Shown piece after piece: positions 1 to 8,539 of a stretch of DNA of 64,000 nt. Both the position numbers and the translations under genes were made by a program. The stretch is taken from assembly GCA_963712595.1 (NCBI GenBank), contig CAVQIM010000001.1, positions 496,001 to 560,000 of the forward strand, written 5' to 3'. The DNA is from VRUE01 sp963712595 (lineage in GTDB: Bacteria > Actinomycetota > Thermoleophilia > Solirubrobacterales > 70-9). Under the pieces are notes generated by a model. The model made no database searches. It was not told the origin of the DNA and saw only the letters and a list, made by a program, of their open reading frames with translations. The stretch's first letter is position 1. Each line of letters opens with the position of its first letter.

Positions 1-955
1 TGGCCTCGATCACGGTGACGCTGCGTAGGCCCAGGCGACCGGCCTGATCGGCAACTTCCGCGGCTCGGGCGGCATCGCTCTCCACCGAGATCACCTCGCC
101 GCGGTCGCCCATGCGGGCGGCGATCTGGCCGGTCTTGATCCCCGGGCCGGCGCAGAGGTCGAGGATGTGCTCGCCGGGTTGGGGGTCGAGGACCTCGACC
201 GCAGCAGCAGAGCCCCGGCTCTGCGGGGTCAGCTCTCCGGCGGCGATGAGATCGGGAACGATCTCCCCGGTCTGACCCTCGACGACGATCATCTCCGGCG
301 CCGCCAGGGGCCACTCGCCGCTGGGGAGGCGAGCCTCCAAGCCAGCCTCGGCCAGCTTCGCCACCACCGCCTCGCGGTCGGTGACCAGAGTATTGACGCG
401 AAACGCTCGCTCCGCCGGCTCGTTGCAGGCGGCGAGCAGGGAGCGCGCCTCCTCGCCGCCGAGCTCCCCCCACCACATCCGCGCCAGCCACTCGGGCGCC
501 GAGTGCGCCACCGCGGCGGACTCGGGCGTCGAGTCGTCGCTGAGCAAAGAGCCGACGAGCTTCTCGCGGTCCCGGACCGCCCGGCGCAACACAGCGTTGA
601 CGAAGCCGGAGGCGTGCGCCGCCCCGGCCCCCTTGCTCAGCTCGACCGCCTGGTCGACCGCGGCATGATCGGGAGTCGCGTCGGCGAAGAGCAGCTCGTA
701 CATACCCAGCCGCAGGGCGGCCAGAACCGCCGGGTCGAGTTTGTGCAGGGGACGGTCGCTGAGGCGCCCAAGCGCGGCATCGATCGTGCCACGGCGCTGG
801 ACGGCGCCAAAGGCAAGCCGCTGCGCCTGAGCGCGATCGCGGCCGGCCAAGCCGCGCTCGTCGGCCGCCTCGCGGAAGGCCCGCTCGGTGTGAGCGTCTC
901 GCTCGAAAGTTGCCCTGATCGTCTCGTAGGCGAGAGCGCGCGCCGGCGAGATCAC
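1..955 (-). CDS. rsmB: 16S rRNA m5C967 methyltransferase RsmB, 3' part beyond window
   Basis: SAM-dependent methyltransferase expected to modify C967 of 16S rRNA in the cytoplasm. The first 318 residues are present and the C-terminus, including the catalytic cysteine region, lies beyond the left edge. Residues 1-130 form a NusB-like RNA-binding domain (LRLGMYELLF, then DHAAVDQAVELSK and GFVNAVLRR). The methyltransferase domain follows, with SAM motif I reading DLCAGPGIKT at 266-275; most family members have DxCAAPGGKT, so this copy is slightly divergent. The GTG start overlaps the fmt stop (GTGA), so both are probably translated together. The family is certain; the precise target base is taken from the family. 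Confidence 0.9.
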   Translation of the reverse strand, partial: MISPARALAYETIRATFERDAHTERAFREAADERGLAGRDRAQAQRLAFGAVQRRGTIDAALGRLSDRPLHKLDPAVLAALRLGMYELLFADATPDHAAVDQAVELSKGAGAAHASGFVNAVLRRAVRDREKLVGSLLSDDSTPESAAVAHSAPEWLARMWWGELGGEEARSLLAACNEPAERAFRVNTLVTDREAVVAKLAEAGLEARLPSGEWPLAAPEMIVVEGQTGEIVPDLIAAGELTPQSRGSAAAVEVLDPQPGEHILDLCAGPGIKTGQIAARMGDRGEVISVESDAARAAEVADQAGRLGLRSVTVIEA

Positions 956-1860
956 GAGAGCTTCGGCAGCGAGTGGCCGCGCAGGTAGGCGTCGGCGGCC
1001 ATCGGCTTGCCCCCGGGTGGCTGCACCACCTCGAGCCGCAGGGCGCCCTGGCCGCAGCCGAGCAGCAGCGCCCCCCACTCGGCCCGCACCTCGCCGGCTT
1101 TGACCCCGATGTCGACCGCCCGCGCTCGCCGCACCCCGAGCCGTTCGCCGCCTCCCGTCTCCAGGTAGGCGCCGACGTGCGGCGTCAGGGCGCGCACGAC
1201 CCGGGCCAGCTCCGCGGCCGGGCGCGAGGGATCGAGGCGGCGCTCGCCGGGTTCGATCTTCTCCGCGTAGGTGGCCTCGCCGTCGTCCTGCTCGGCGAAC
1301 TCCAGCCGCGACTCCGCCAACAGGTCGAACGCCCGCACCAGCAGCTCGCCGCCAAGCGCCGCGAGCCTCGCCGAGAGCGCTTCGAAGTCCTCCTCCGGGC
1401 CGACCTCGACCGCCTCCTGCATGGCGACGGGACCGGAGTCGAGGCCGGCGGTCACCCGCATCACGCAGACGCCGGTGCGGGCGTCGCCGGCCATCAGCGT
1501 GCGCTCGATCGGCGCCGCCCCGCGCCAGCGCGGCAGCAGCGACGGGTGGACGTTGAGCAGGGGCCACTCGGAGAGCAGCGGCTCGCGGATCAGCTGACCG
1601 AACGCACAGACGGCGACGGCCTGCGGCTGCCAGGTGCCAACCCGGGCCAACGTGTCCCCCTCGTTTACGTCCTCGGCCTGCAGCAGCTCGATGCCGAGCT
1701 CCCGAGCCGCCTCGGCAGCAGGGGGCGACTGGGTGCGGCGACCGCGCCCCTTGGGCCGGTCGGGAGGGGTGACCACCAGCAGCGGCCGGTGCGCCGACTC
1801 CGCCAGCCGGCGCAGCACGGTGGCCGCGAACTCCGAGGTGCCGAGGTAGACGGTTCTCAC
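952..1860 (-). CDS. fmt: methionyl-tRNA formyltransferase
   Basis: Formylates initiator Met-tRNA using 10-formyl-tetrahydrofolate. The protein is 302 residues, close to the family norm. The N-terminal hydrolase fold begins VRTVYLGTSEFAA, and the catalytic Asn-His block plus the SLLP loop are seen in LNVHPSLLPRWRGAAPI near residue 103. The conserved aspartate is in GLDSGP. A smaller C-terminal tRNA-binding domain follows. The GTG at 1860 is chosen because the conserved first beta strand starts there; an open frame continues 44 codons upstream but that extension is not conserved in character. It sits between def and rsmB, the usual def-fmt-rsmB order. Confidence 0.93.
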   Translation of the reverse strand: MRTVYLGTSEFAATVLRRLAESAHRPLLVVTPPDRPKGRGRRTQSPPAAEAARELGIELLQAEDVNEGDTLARVGTWQPQAVAVCAFGQLIREPLLSEWPLLNVHPSLLPRWRGAAPIERTLMAGDARTGVCVMRVTAGLDSGPVAMQEAVEVGPEEDFEALSARLAALGGELLVRAFDLLAESRLEFAEQDDGEATYAEKIEPGERRLDPSRPAAELARVVRALTPHVGAYLETGGGERLGVRRARAVDIGVKAGEVRAEWGALLLGCGQGALRLEVVQPPGGKPMAADAYLRGHSLPKLS

Positions 1861-1874
1861 GCGTCGCCTGGCGA

Positions 1875-1930
1875 GCGCATCGATCGACACGGTGACAGCC
1901 GGGTGTTCGAGTCCGTGTCGATTGACGCGC
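1875..1930. repeat. inverted repeat between def and fmt
   Basis: Two 18-bp arms (1875-1892 and 1913-1930) pair with two mismatches around a 20-base loop; the inner ten pairs (ATCGACACGG / CCGTGTCGAT) are perfect. The structure fills the whole gap between the def stop and the fmt GTG. It could be an mRNA hairpin that tunes fmt translation or a stabiliser of the def message. There is no T-run, so a classical terminator is unlikely. Confidence 0.55.
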
Positions 1931-2575
1931 TCACGCTGTGTGTTTCGGCTCGCGGTGCTCGCCGGGCTCGGCCTCGGCGGAGTCCTCGTCAAGCGGCGGG
2001 CTGTAGCTCTCTCCCGCGCGCAGAGCGCGCAGAGCGCCCTTGCGCTGGGCGCGCGGAGCGCGATCGAGGATCAGCACCCCGTCGAGGTGGTCGAACTCGT
2101 GCTGGAGCACTCGCGCCTCCAGGCCGGAGGCCTCGATCCGCACCGGCTCGCCATCGACGTCGAGGCCAGTGAAGCGGGCGTGAAGCGGACGCTCGACGTC
2201 CATCGAGACCCGCGGCAGGCTGAGGCAGCCCTCCTCGGCGACGACGACCTCTTCCGAGAGCCACTCGATCTCGGGGTTGACGAGCGCCGTCGGCTCGCTG
2301 TCGGGACCGGCCTGGAAGACGAGCAGACGGCGCAGGACGCCGAGCTGCGTCGCCGCCAGGCCGACGCCCATCGCGTCGCGCATGATCGCGATCATGCGCT
2401 CGACCTCGGCCCTCAGCTCCGGCCCGAACCCGGCAACCGGCGATGCCCTGCTCTTCAGAACCGGATCGCCGAACTTGACCACCCGCGCGAGCGCCGCTTC
2501 GCGGCGCTCCAGCAGCTCGGCATCGATCGCGCTCTCGCCGCGCTCGTCCGTCTCGGTCTCGATCCGATCCGACAT
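1931..2575 (-). CDS. def: peptide deformylase
   Basis: Metalloenzyme that removes the N-formyl group from new proteins. All three family motifs are present in order: GVGLAATQ (motif I), EGCLS with the metal-binding cysteine (motif II), and HEFDH with the two metal histidines and catalytic glutamate (motif III). The protein is 214 residues, a little long because of an acidic N-terminal extension of about 25 residues and a charged C-terminal tail rich in Glu and Pro. The ATG at 2575 is the only good start. It lies 33 bp downstream of priA on the same strand and upstream of fmt, consistent with one transcript. Confidence 0.95.
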   Translation of the reverse strand: MSDRIETETDERGESAIDAELLERREAALARVVKFGDPVLKSRASPVAGFGPELRAEVERMIAIMRDAMGVGLAATQLGVLRRLLVFQAGPDSEPTALVNPEIEWLSEEVVVAEEGCLSLPRVSMDVERPLHARFTGLDVDGEPVRIEASGLEARVLQHEFDHLDGVLILDRAPRAQRKGALRALRAGESYSPPLDEDSAEAEPGEHREPKHTA

Positions 2576-2608
2576 CTCGATCTGAGTCTAAGGATTGGCC
2601 GGAGGTGA

Positions 2609-4798
2609 CTACTGCGGGTCGACGTCGACCGAGATCGCGACGTCGCGGAGGGAGCGGTCGGCAGCCAGGCGCTCGACCGTGTCGCGCACTGCGGAGATCG
2701 TGTCCTCACGGTCCGCGGCCTTGAGCAGGAGGCGGCGGCGGTGGCGATTGCGAACGCGGAACATCGGCGCCGGGCCAAGCAGATCGGTGTCGTCCGGCAA
2801 GGCCGGCGCCAGGACGCTCGCCAGGCCGGAGGCAGCCTCGTCGAGGCGCTGCTCGGACTCGGCTTTGAGCACGATCCGGGTCAGGTGGGAGAAGGGCGGG
2901 TAGCGCAGCGCCCGGCGGCGCTCGACCTCCTCGCCGAGGAAGGCGGTCGCGTCGTGCCCTGCGGCGTGGGCGATGCTTGGGGCCGAGGGGCCCAGCGTCT
3001 GCACGATCACGTCGCCGCCAGCCGCGCCACGGCCGCTGCGGCCGGCGAGCTGGGCGACCATGGCGAAGGTGCGCTCGGCCGCGCGGAAGTCGGGAAAGCG
3101 CAGGGTCGCGTCGGCATCGAGGATCGCGCTCAGGGTCACCTCGGGGAAGTCGTGGCCCTTGGCGACCATCTGCGTCCCGACCAGGACCCCGCTGCGGGCC
3201 TCGCCGAAGGCGGCGAGGATGCGGGCGTGGGCGCCGCGACCGGCGGCGGTGTCGGCGTCGAGCCGGAAGACGGGCATCGGCGACAGGCGCTCTGCCAGCA
3301 GCGCCTCGATCTGCTCGGTGCCGACACCGGCCTGCGAGAGCGTGGTCGAGTCACAGTCGCCGCAGGCCCGCGGCAGCGGTTCCGCATGGGCGCAGTGGTG
3401 ACAGACGAGGCGACCGCTGTGACGGTGGACGATCAGCGAGACATCGCAGTTGGGGCAGCTCCAGTGCCGCCCGCAAGAGCGGCAGGTGAGCCAGGGCGCA
3501 AAGCCGCGGCGGTTGACCATCACGATCGCCTTCGCTCCCGCTGCCCGCACGCGCTCGAGCGCTTCCCAGGCCTCGGGGTGCAGGGGTCCCGAGCGCGGGT
3601 CGGCGGCCCGCATGTCGAGGACCCGAACCGGTGGCATCGGGCGGCCGTCGACCCGGTGCGGCAGCTGCAGTCGCGGCAGCTCGAGCCATGACTCCGGGCG
3701 GGGCGTGGCGGTGCCCGCGACGAGAACGGCGCCGCACTCCTCGGCGCGACGGCGGGCGACGGCGCGGGCGTCGTAGCAGGGGTCGCCCTCCTGCTTGTAG
3801 GAGGGATCGTGCTCCTCGTCGATCACGACCAGGCCGAGATCGCGCAGCGGCGCGAAGACCGCCGAGCGGGGGCCGATGCAGGCGTTGGCTTCGCCGCTGC
3901 GCAGGCGGCGCCATTCGTCGTAGCGCTCACCGTCGGAGAGGGCGGAGTGCAGGACCGCGAAGCGGTCGCCGAGGCGAGCTCGGAAGCGCGCCACCGCCTG
4001 GGGGGCGAGTCCGATCTCGGGAACGAGGACGATCGCCCCCTTCCCCCGCGCCAGCGCCGCCTCGACCGCGGCGAGGTAGACCTCGGTCTTGCCAGAACCG
4101 GTGACGCCATGCAGGAGCAGCTCACGCGGCGCCCCGGACTCGCCGTCGAGGGCGGCGACTATCCCCTCTACCGCCGCCTGCTGCTCGGCCAGCAGCTCAG
4201 GACGCCCACCCGGAGCGCCGACATCGGGGTGGTTAGAGCTCCGCCGCACCCGCGAGCTGCGGGTGGCGATCAGGCCGCGCTGCTCGAGCCGGCGCAGGAC
4301 GCCGCGGTCCGCTCCCACCGCCGCCGCCAGCTGCGGCGCCGACATCTCGCCCGAGCCCAGCGCCTCCAGCACGGCGCGCTGCTTGACCCCGAGGCGCTCT
4401 CCCCCGCTCAGCGCCGCCTCGCCGGCGGCCGCGATCTCGGCCCTCAGCTCCCGCTTCGAGCGAACCCGCTGCCCCGCTGCACCCGTTCCCGGCGGCAGCA
4501 CCAGCTGAAGCCCGCGCGAGGGCGTCGAGCAGTACTCGCGGGCAATCCAGAGCCCGAGCCGGACGAGCTCCGCGGGCGTTCCCGCCTCGAGCGCCTCGAG
4601 CGGCTCCGCCAGCCGCTCGGGCGGCAGCTCGGAGGCGTCGGCGAGGCCGACGACGACGCCGAGGACGCGCCGACGACCGAAGGGGACGCGGACGACGCTG
4701 CCGACCTCGAGATCCGCCATCCCGGCCGGCAGCCGGTAGTCGAACGGCCCCCGCAGGGCGCGCGCGGTGGTGAGCGGCTCGACCTTCGCAATCGACAC
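2609..4798 (-). CDS. priA: primosomal replication protein N' (PriA helicase)
   Basis: Superfamily 2 helicase-like protein that reloads the replisome at stalled forks. 729 residues. The N-terminal DNA-binding domain covers roughly 1-200. Walker A is GVTGSGKT at 231-238 and the DEAD-like box is DEEHD at 327-331. The paired-cysteine zinc-binding region spans 439-482 (CRSCGRHWSCPNC, then CHHC and CGDC). Helicase motif V reads VGTQMVAKGHDF near 540. Many actinobacterial PriA proteins have lost helicase motifs, but here Walker A and the DEEH box look intact. GTG start. It is divergent from the PH-domain gene, with only 50 bp between the two starts, and def follows on the same strand. Confidence 0.95.
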   Translation of the reverse strand: MSIAKVEPLTTARALRGPFDYRLPAGMADLEVGSVVRVPFGRRRVLGVVVGLADASELPPERLAEPLEALEAGTPAELVRLGLWIAREYCSTPSRGLQLVLPPGTGAAGQRVRSKRELRAEIAAAGEAALSGGERLGVKQRAVLEALGSGEMSAPQLAAAVGADRGVLRRLEQRGLIATRSSRVRRSSNHPDVGAPGGRPELLAEQQAAVEGIVAALDGESGAPRELLLHGVTGSGKTEVYLAAVEAALARGKGAIVLVPEIGLAPQAVARFRARLGDRFAVLHSALSDGERYDEWRRLRSGEANACIGPRSAVFAPLRDLGLVVIDEEHDPSYKQEGDPCYDARAVARRRAEECGAVLVAGTATPRPESWLELPRLQLPHRVDGRPMPPVRVLDMRAADPRSGPLHPEAWEALERVRAAGAKAIVMVNRRGFAPWLTCRSCGRHWSCPNCDVSLIVHRHSGRLVCHHCAHAEPLPRACGDCDSTTLSQAGVGTEQIEALLAERLSPMPVFRLDADTAAGRGAHARILAAFGEARSGVLVGTQMVAKGHDFPEVTLSAILDADATLRFPDFRAAERTFAMVAQLAGRSGRGAAGGDVIVQTLGPSAPSIAHAAGHDATAFLGEEVERRRALRYPPFSHLTRIVLKAESEQRLDEAASGLASVLAPALPDDTDLLGPAPMFRVRNRHRRRLLLKAADREDTISAVRDTVERLAADRSLRDVAISVDVDPQ

Positions 4799-4848
4799 TC
4801 GGCCACGGTATGGAGGGACGCGGACGGCGCGGGTATGCTGCGCAACCG

Positions 4849-5352
4849 ATGGCCCTAAACCTCAGCCCGGGAGAGCAGGTGATCTTCGAGGGCCACCCCT
4901 CCTGGCGTGCGATCCTCGGCTTCTACCTGAAGGGGATCCTGGTCGCGGCGATCATCGGCGTCATCGCCAAGCTCTTCGGCGCCGGCTCGGGCACCGTCTT
5001 CCTGATCGTCCTCGTCATCGTCGGGATCACCGTCCTGGCCGGCTTCCTCAAGCGAGTCGCCACCACCTACACGATCACCAACCGCCGTCTCAACATCAAA
5101 CGCGGCATCGTCTCGCGCGAGATCCAGGAGACGCGGCTGGAGCGGGTCCAGAACGTCAACTACCAACAGAGCGTCTACCAGCGCCTGATGCAGATCGGCG
5201 ACGTCGACTTCGATACTGCCGCAGGCGACGACTACAACTTCGTCTTCGCTGGCGTCGCCGACCCAGGCGACGTGGTCCACCGCGTCGACCAGGCGACTGG
5301 CGCAGACGCCGCCGGAAGCCACGGCCTCGGCGAGGCCCAACCGCCTAACTGA
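4849..5352 (+). CDS. PH-domain (YdbS/bPH2-type) membrane protein
   Basis: Small membrane protein of 167 residues. The N-terminus (ALNLSPGEQVIFEGHPSW) is typical of bacterial PH-domain proteins of the DUF304 family. Two hydrophobic segments follow at about 22-40 and 46-64. The PH fold then runs through TTYTITNRRLNIKRGIVS and the family hallmark ETRLERVQNVNYQQS, ending near VDFDTA. The last 25 residues are low-complexity. The ATG at 4849 is chosen over an in-frame upstream ATG because the conserved block begins there; a TATGCT hexamer lies 11 bases upstream, so the message may be nearly leaderless. The role of this family is unknown. Confidence 0.8.
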   Translation: MALNLSPGEQVIFEGHPSWRAILGFYLKGILVAAIIGVIAKLFGAGSGTVFLIVLVIVGITVLAGFLKRVATTYTITNRRLNIKRGIVSREIQETRLERVQNVNYQQSVYQRLMQIGDVDFDTAAGDDYNFVFAGVADPGDVVHRVDQATGADAAGSHGLGEAQPPN

Positions 5353-5377
5353 CCAAGGGCTCGAGCGTGATCCCGGC

Positions 5378-5527
5378 GGGGATGGCGGGTGCGCCTCCGC
5401 GGGAATTGATGTCGCACGCGCGCTTCGCGCGCTTAGCGACTATGGAGGAGCGCGGCTAACGCCGCGCAGACACCAGATTGCATAGGCCGCTTCGCGACAT
5501 TCCCGCGGAGGCGCACCCGCCATCCCC
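5378..5527. repeat. family A multi-hairpin palindromic element, copy 1
   Basis: Perfect 29-bp inverted arms (5378-5406 and 5499-5527) enclose a 92-bp core. Read on the minus strand, the core aligns with copy 2 along most of its length. It contains a hairpin flanked by GTCGCTAA and GTGCGAC whose inner stem is six pairs here (GCGCGC-GAA-GCGCGC), and a second hairpin GCGCGGC-GTTA-GCCGCGC. The arms differ from those of copy 2 but nearly match the right arm of copy 3. Confidence 0.85.
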
Positions 5528-5574
5528 TCTCCAAAGCAACTCCAGCTCCAAGAGACAAGAGATCGGAGAGCCTT

Positions 5575-5745
5575 CTCAGCTCAAGTACAGCTGAGGTCCC
5601 ATCAGCTCAAACCCAACCGGAGCACTCGTCAGCTCGTGCCCCAACCGGAGGCGATCTCAGCTTGAGCCCTCACAAGCTCGAGCGTCCCTTCGAGCCTGCA
5701 GCTTGAGCCTCTCGAGCTTGAGCCCCCGTATCGAGCTTGCAGCTT
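5575..5745. repeat. cluster of degenerate AGCT-centred short repeats
   Basis: About ten short units of the form nnAGCTYRAG, for example TCAGCTCAAG, TCAGCTTGAG, GCAGCTTGAG and CGAGCTTGAG, occur at irregular spacing of roughly 8-25 bp on both orientations. The tract is less GC-rich than its surroundings and lies between two palindromic elements. Function unknown; it may be decayed repeat DNA or a cluster of protein-binding sites. Confidence 0.45.
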
Positions 5746-5766
5746 CGGGTTGCCAAGAGCTGTCGA

Positions 5767-5911
5767 GAGGGGTCTGGTCCTCCTCCAGTCGAATGTCGCG
5801 AAGCGGCGGAAATGCAATTCGGCCATTGCGCGGCGAAGCCGCGCTCCAACATCGTCGCTAAGCGCGAAGCGCGTGCGACATCAATTCGACTGGAGGAGGA
5901 CCAGACCCCTC
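5767..5911. repeat. family A multi-hairpin palindromic element, copy 2
   Basis: Perfect 28-bp inverted arms (5767-5794 and 5884-5911) of a sequence unrelated to copy 1 enclose an 89-bp core. The core matches the reverse complement of copy 1: it begins GTCGCGAAGCGGC, includes ATGCAAT, and carries the GCGCGGC-GAA-GCCGCGC hairpin and then the GTCGCTAA...GTGCGAC hairpin, whose inner stem is only four pairs (GCGC-GAA-GCGC). It ends 22 bp from the metK stop codon. Confidence 0.85.
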
Positions 5912-5932
5912 CCACACCAACGCTTGCGCAGT

Positions 5933-7183
5933 TCAGGCGGGTGCTGCCTCTAGCCCTGCTGCTGCTTTCAGCGCCTCGGCCCGATCCGTCCGCTCCCAGG
6001 TGAAGTTCTCACTGTCCCGACCAAAGTGACCGTACGCAGCTGTCTCACGGAAGATCGGACGATGCAGATCTAGATAGCGCCGGAAGGCCCCCGGCCGCAG
6101 GTCGAACTCCGCTTCGACCAGGCGCGAGATCTCGGCATCCGGAAGCTTGCCGGTGCCAAAGGTCTCGACCATCAGCGAGATCGGACGGGCGACGCCGATC
6201 GCGTAGGCGACCTGGACCTCACAGCGCTGCGCAAGGCCGGCGGCGACGACGTTCTTGGCGACGTGGCGCGTGGCATAGGCAGCAGAGCGGTCGACCTTGG
6301 AGGGGTCCTTGCCGGAGAAGGCGCCGCCGCCGTGGCGGGCCATGCCGCCGTAGGTGTCGACGATGATCTTGCGGCCGGTGAGGCCGGCGTCGCCGACCGG
6401 GCCGCCGATCACGAACTTGCCGGTCGGGTTGACGAGGAAGTGCTGGCGCAGCTCGGTCTCGTCGAAGAGGGCGGCGGCCTCGGCGCCGAGCACCGGCAGC
6501 ACCACGCTCTCCCAGAGGTCGGGCTTGATCTTCGACTCCGACTCGACGCCCTCCGCGTGCTGGGTCGAGATCAGCAGCTTCTCGACGCGAACCGGGCGAC
6601 CGTCGGCGTAGCGGACCGTGACCTGGGTCTTGCCGTCGGGGCCGAGGTAGTCGAGCGAGCCGTCCTTGCGGACGGCCGCGAGGCGCTCGGCGAGCCGGTG
6701 CGCGAGGTGGATCGGCATCGGCATCAGCGCCTCGGTCTCGTCGGTCGCGTAGCCGAACATCATTCCCTGATCGCCCGCGCCGGCGATCAGCAGCTCGTCC
6801 TCGACCGAGGGCTCGGTGCGGGTCTCGTAGGCGGCGTCGACGCCCTGGGCGATGTCGGGCGACTGCTTGTCGAGCGAGACGAGGACCGAGACGTGATCGC
6901 AGTGGTAGCCGTAGTCGCCGTGGTCGTAGCCGATCTCGCGGATCGTCTCCCGCACCAGCTCGGGGACGTCGAGGTGCACGTCGGTCGAGATCTCTCCCGA
7001 GACGACCGCCATGCCGGTGTTGACCAGGGTCTCGCAGGCGACGCGGCCCTCTGGGTCACCTGCCATCACCGCGTCGAGCACGGTGTCGGAAATCGCGTCA
7101 GCGACCTTGTCCGGATGGCCCTCGGTGACGGACTCGGAAGTAAAGAGGTACTCGCCCTCGGCGAGCGGCTGGGTCTCGGTCAT
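5933..7183 (-). CDS. metK: S-adenosylmethionine synthetase
   Basis: Makes SAM from methionine and ATP in the cytoplasm. 416 residues, normal for the family. The N-terminus LFTSESVTEGHPDKVADAI carries the conserved GHPDK ATP/methionine-binding loop, GAGDQGMMFGYA is the family signature hexapeptide region, and GGGAFSGKDPSKVDRSAAY is the P-loop-like second signature. ATG start preceded by a short 36-bp gap after der, too short for a SAM riboswitch. It is the last gene of the long trpS-to-metK run; placement behind aromatic genes suggests growth-linked co-expression. Confidence 0.97.
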   Translation of the reverse strand: MTETQPLAEGEYLFTSESVTEGHPDKVADAISDTVLDAVMAGDPEGRVACETLVNTGMAVVSGEISTDVHLDVPELVRETIREIGYDHGDYGYHCDHVSVLVSLDKQSPDIAQGVDAAYETRTEPSVEDELLIAGAGDQGMMFGYATDETEALMPMPIHLAHRLAERLAAVRKDGSLDYLGPDGKTQVTVRYADGRPVRVEKLLISTQHAEGVESESKIKPDLWESVVLPVLGAEAAALFDETELRQHFLVNPTGKFVIGGPVGDAGLTGRKIIVDTYGGMARHGGGAFSGKDPSKVDRSAAYATRHVAKNVVAAGLAQRCEVQVAYAIGVARPISLMVETFGTGKLPDAEISRLVEAEFDLRPGAFRRYLDLHRPIFRETAAYGHFGRDSENFTWERTDRAEALKAAAGLEAAPA

Positions 7184-7219
7184 TGCCGAAGCCTAAATGG
7201 TTGTTTCGAGCGGTGACAT

Positions 7220-8539
7220 TCAGCGGCCCCGCCGAGTGCCGGAATGGGGCACGAAGTCGATCACCAGCGGCACCCCCTCGAGGGCGTAGGTCTCGCGCAG
7301 CCGGTTCTCCAGGTGGTAGGCCCAATCGCGCGAGATCAGCTTGCGGTCGTTGACCTGGATCGCGATCCGCGGCGGGCGCTCGCCCACCTGGGCGGCGTAA
7401 TAGAGGCGCAGGCGGCGCCCGCGCCGCGAGGGCGGTGGCGTCTTCGCCACGACATCGGCGACGAAGCGGTTGAGCTCGGGGGTGGGAATCCGCTCCCCCG
7501 CCCGGTCGGCCAGCTCCAGCGCCTTCGGCAGCAGGTTGGCGACGTTGCGGCCGCGGGTCGCCGAGCAGGTGACGACGGCGGGGCGCAGGCGCAGCTTGCG
7601 CGTCACCCGGGCGCGGGCGTCGTCGATGTCGGTGCGGGTCACGTCCCACTTGTTCAGCACCATCAGGGTGGCGCAACCGGCGCGCATCGCCAGCTCCGCC
7701 ACGCGCAGATCCTCGGCGGTGATCCCGTCGCCGGCGTCGCAGACGACCAGCGCCACGTCGGCGCGCTCGACCGCGTGTTCGGAGCGCAGCTGGGCGTAGT
7801 AGTCGACGCTGCCGGCGACCTTCGAGCGACGGCGCAAGCCCGCTGTGTCGACGAGGACGACGCGGCGGCCGTCGACCTCGAGCTCGGTGTCGATCGCATC
7901 GCGCGTGGTGCCCGCCCGCGCGGAGACGATCACCCGCTCGGAGCCAAGGAAGGCGTTGACGAGCGAGGACTTGCCGGCATTGGGACGGCCGATCACCGCG
8001 ACCCGGACCGCCTCGTCGTCCGCCTCTGGCCTCGCATGCTCACCGAGCAGCTCGACCACGCGGTCGAGCAGGTCGCCGCTGCCGAGGCCGTGCGTCGCCG
8101 AGACCGCCATCGGCTCGCCCAGCCCAAGCTTGTTCAGCTCCGCGGTCATGTGCTCGTCCTCAGGCCGGTCGAGCTTGTTGGCGACGACGAGGATCGGCAC
8201 CGGAGCGCCGCGCAGCGTCTGCGCCAGCTCGGCGTCGCCGGCGCGAACGCCGGCGCGGGCGTCGACGACCATCACAACCACGTCGGCCTCGGCGATCCCG
8301 AGCCGCGCCTGGCGCTGCACGTCCCGGGCCAGCTCGGACTCGTCCTCGAGGTCGATGCCGCCGGTATCGAGCAGCCCGAAGGCCACCCCGTTCCACTCGC
8401 AGCGCACCCGCTTGCGGTCGCGGGTGACGCCCGCTTCGGCGTGGGTAACCGCCTCGCGGCCGCCGGCGAGCCGGTTGATCAGCGTGCTCTTGCCGACGTT
8501 GGGAAAGCCGACCACAGCGACTGTGGGAAGGCGGTTCAC
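7220..8539 (-). CDS. der: ribosome-assembly GTPase Der (EngA)
   Basis: Essential GTPase with two tandem G domains needed for 50S assembly. 439 residues. The first G1 loop is GFPNVGKST near residue 10 with DTGG as G3 and NKLD as G4; the second is GRPNAGKSS near 183 with DTAG and NKWD. A C-terminal KH-like domain follows (PPRIAIQVNDRKLISRDWAYHLENRLRE). The GTG start overlaps the cmk stop (GTGA), as is common for the cmk-der pair. Confidence 0.96.
   Translation of the reverse strand: MNRLPTVAVVGFPNVGKSTLINRLAGGREAVTHAEAGVTRDRKRVRCEWNGVAFGLLDTGGIDLEDESELARDVQRQARLGIAEADVVVMVVDARAGVRAGDAELAQTLRGAPVPILVVANKLDRPEDEHMTAELNKLGLGEPMAVSATHGLGSGDLLDRVVELLGEHARPEADDEAVRVAVIGRPNAGKSSLVNAFLGSERVIVSARAGTTRDAIDTELEVDGRRVVLVDTAGLRRRSKVAGSVDYYAQLRSEHAVERADVALVVCDAGDGITAEDLRVAELAMRAGCATLMVLNKWDVTRTDIDDARARVTRKLRLRPAVVTCSATRGRNVANLLPKALELADRAGERIPTPELNRFVADVVAKTPPPSRRGRRLRLYYAAQVGERPPRIAIQVNDRKLISRDWAYHLENRLRETYALEGVPLVIDFVPHSGTRRGR

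Larger units (their letters stand above)
5353..5932. other. gene-free convergent intergenic region with repeats
   Basis: This 580-bp stretch lies between the 3' ends of the PH-domain gene (plus) and metK (minus). I see no credible coding sequence in it. It is filled by two copies of a multi-hairpin palindromic element (5378-5527 and 5767-5911) separated by a tract of scattered AGCT-centred repeats (5575-5745). Because the flanking genes converge, the hairpins could act as a two-way terminator, but no T-tract accompanies them. Confidence 0.7.

Noticed and set aside
1896..1925. tRNA-like T-loop text (GTTCGAGTCC) between def and fmt
   Set aside because: No matching acceptor, D or anticodon stems exist in the 70-bp gap; the text is the loop and arm of an inverted repeat.
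2378..2399. 22-bp perfect palindrome within def
   Set aside because: It encodes conserved helix residues before motif I (ERMIAIMRDAM) and is explained by repeated ATC/ATG codons.
5353..5932. CRISPR-like array because of repeated palindromic units
   Set aside because: Only two copies with unequal spacing and variable arms; no regular spacers and no cas genes.
7184..7219. Possible SAM riboswitch before metK
   Set aside because: Only 36 bp separate metK from der, too short for any SAM riboswitch class, and no conserved core is visible.
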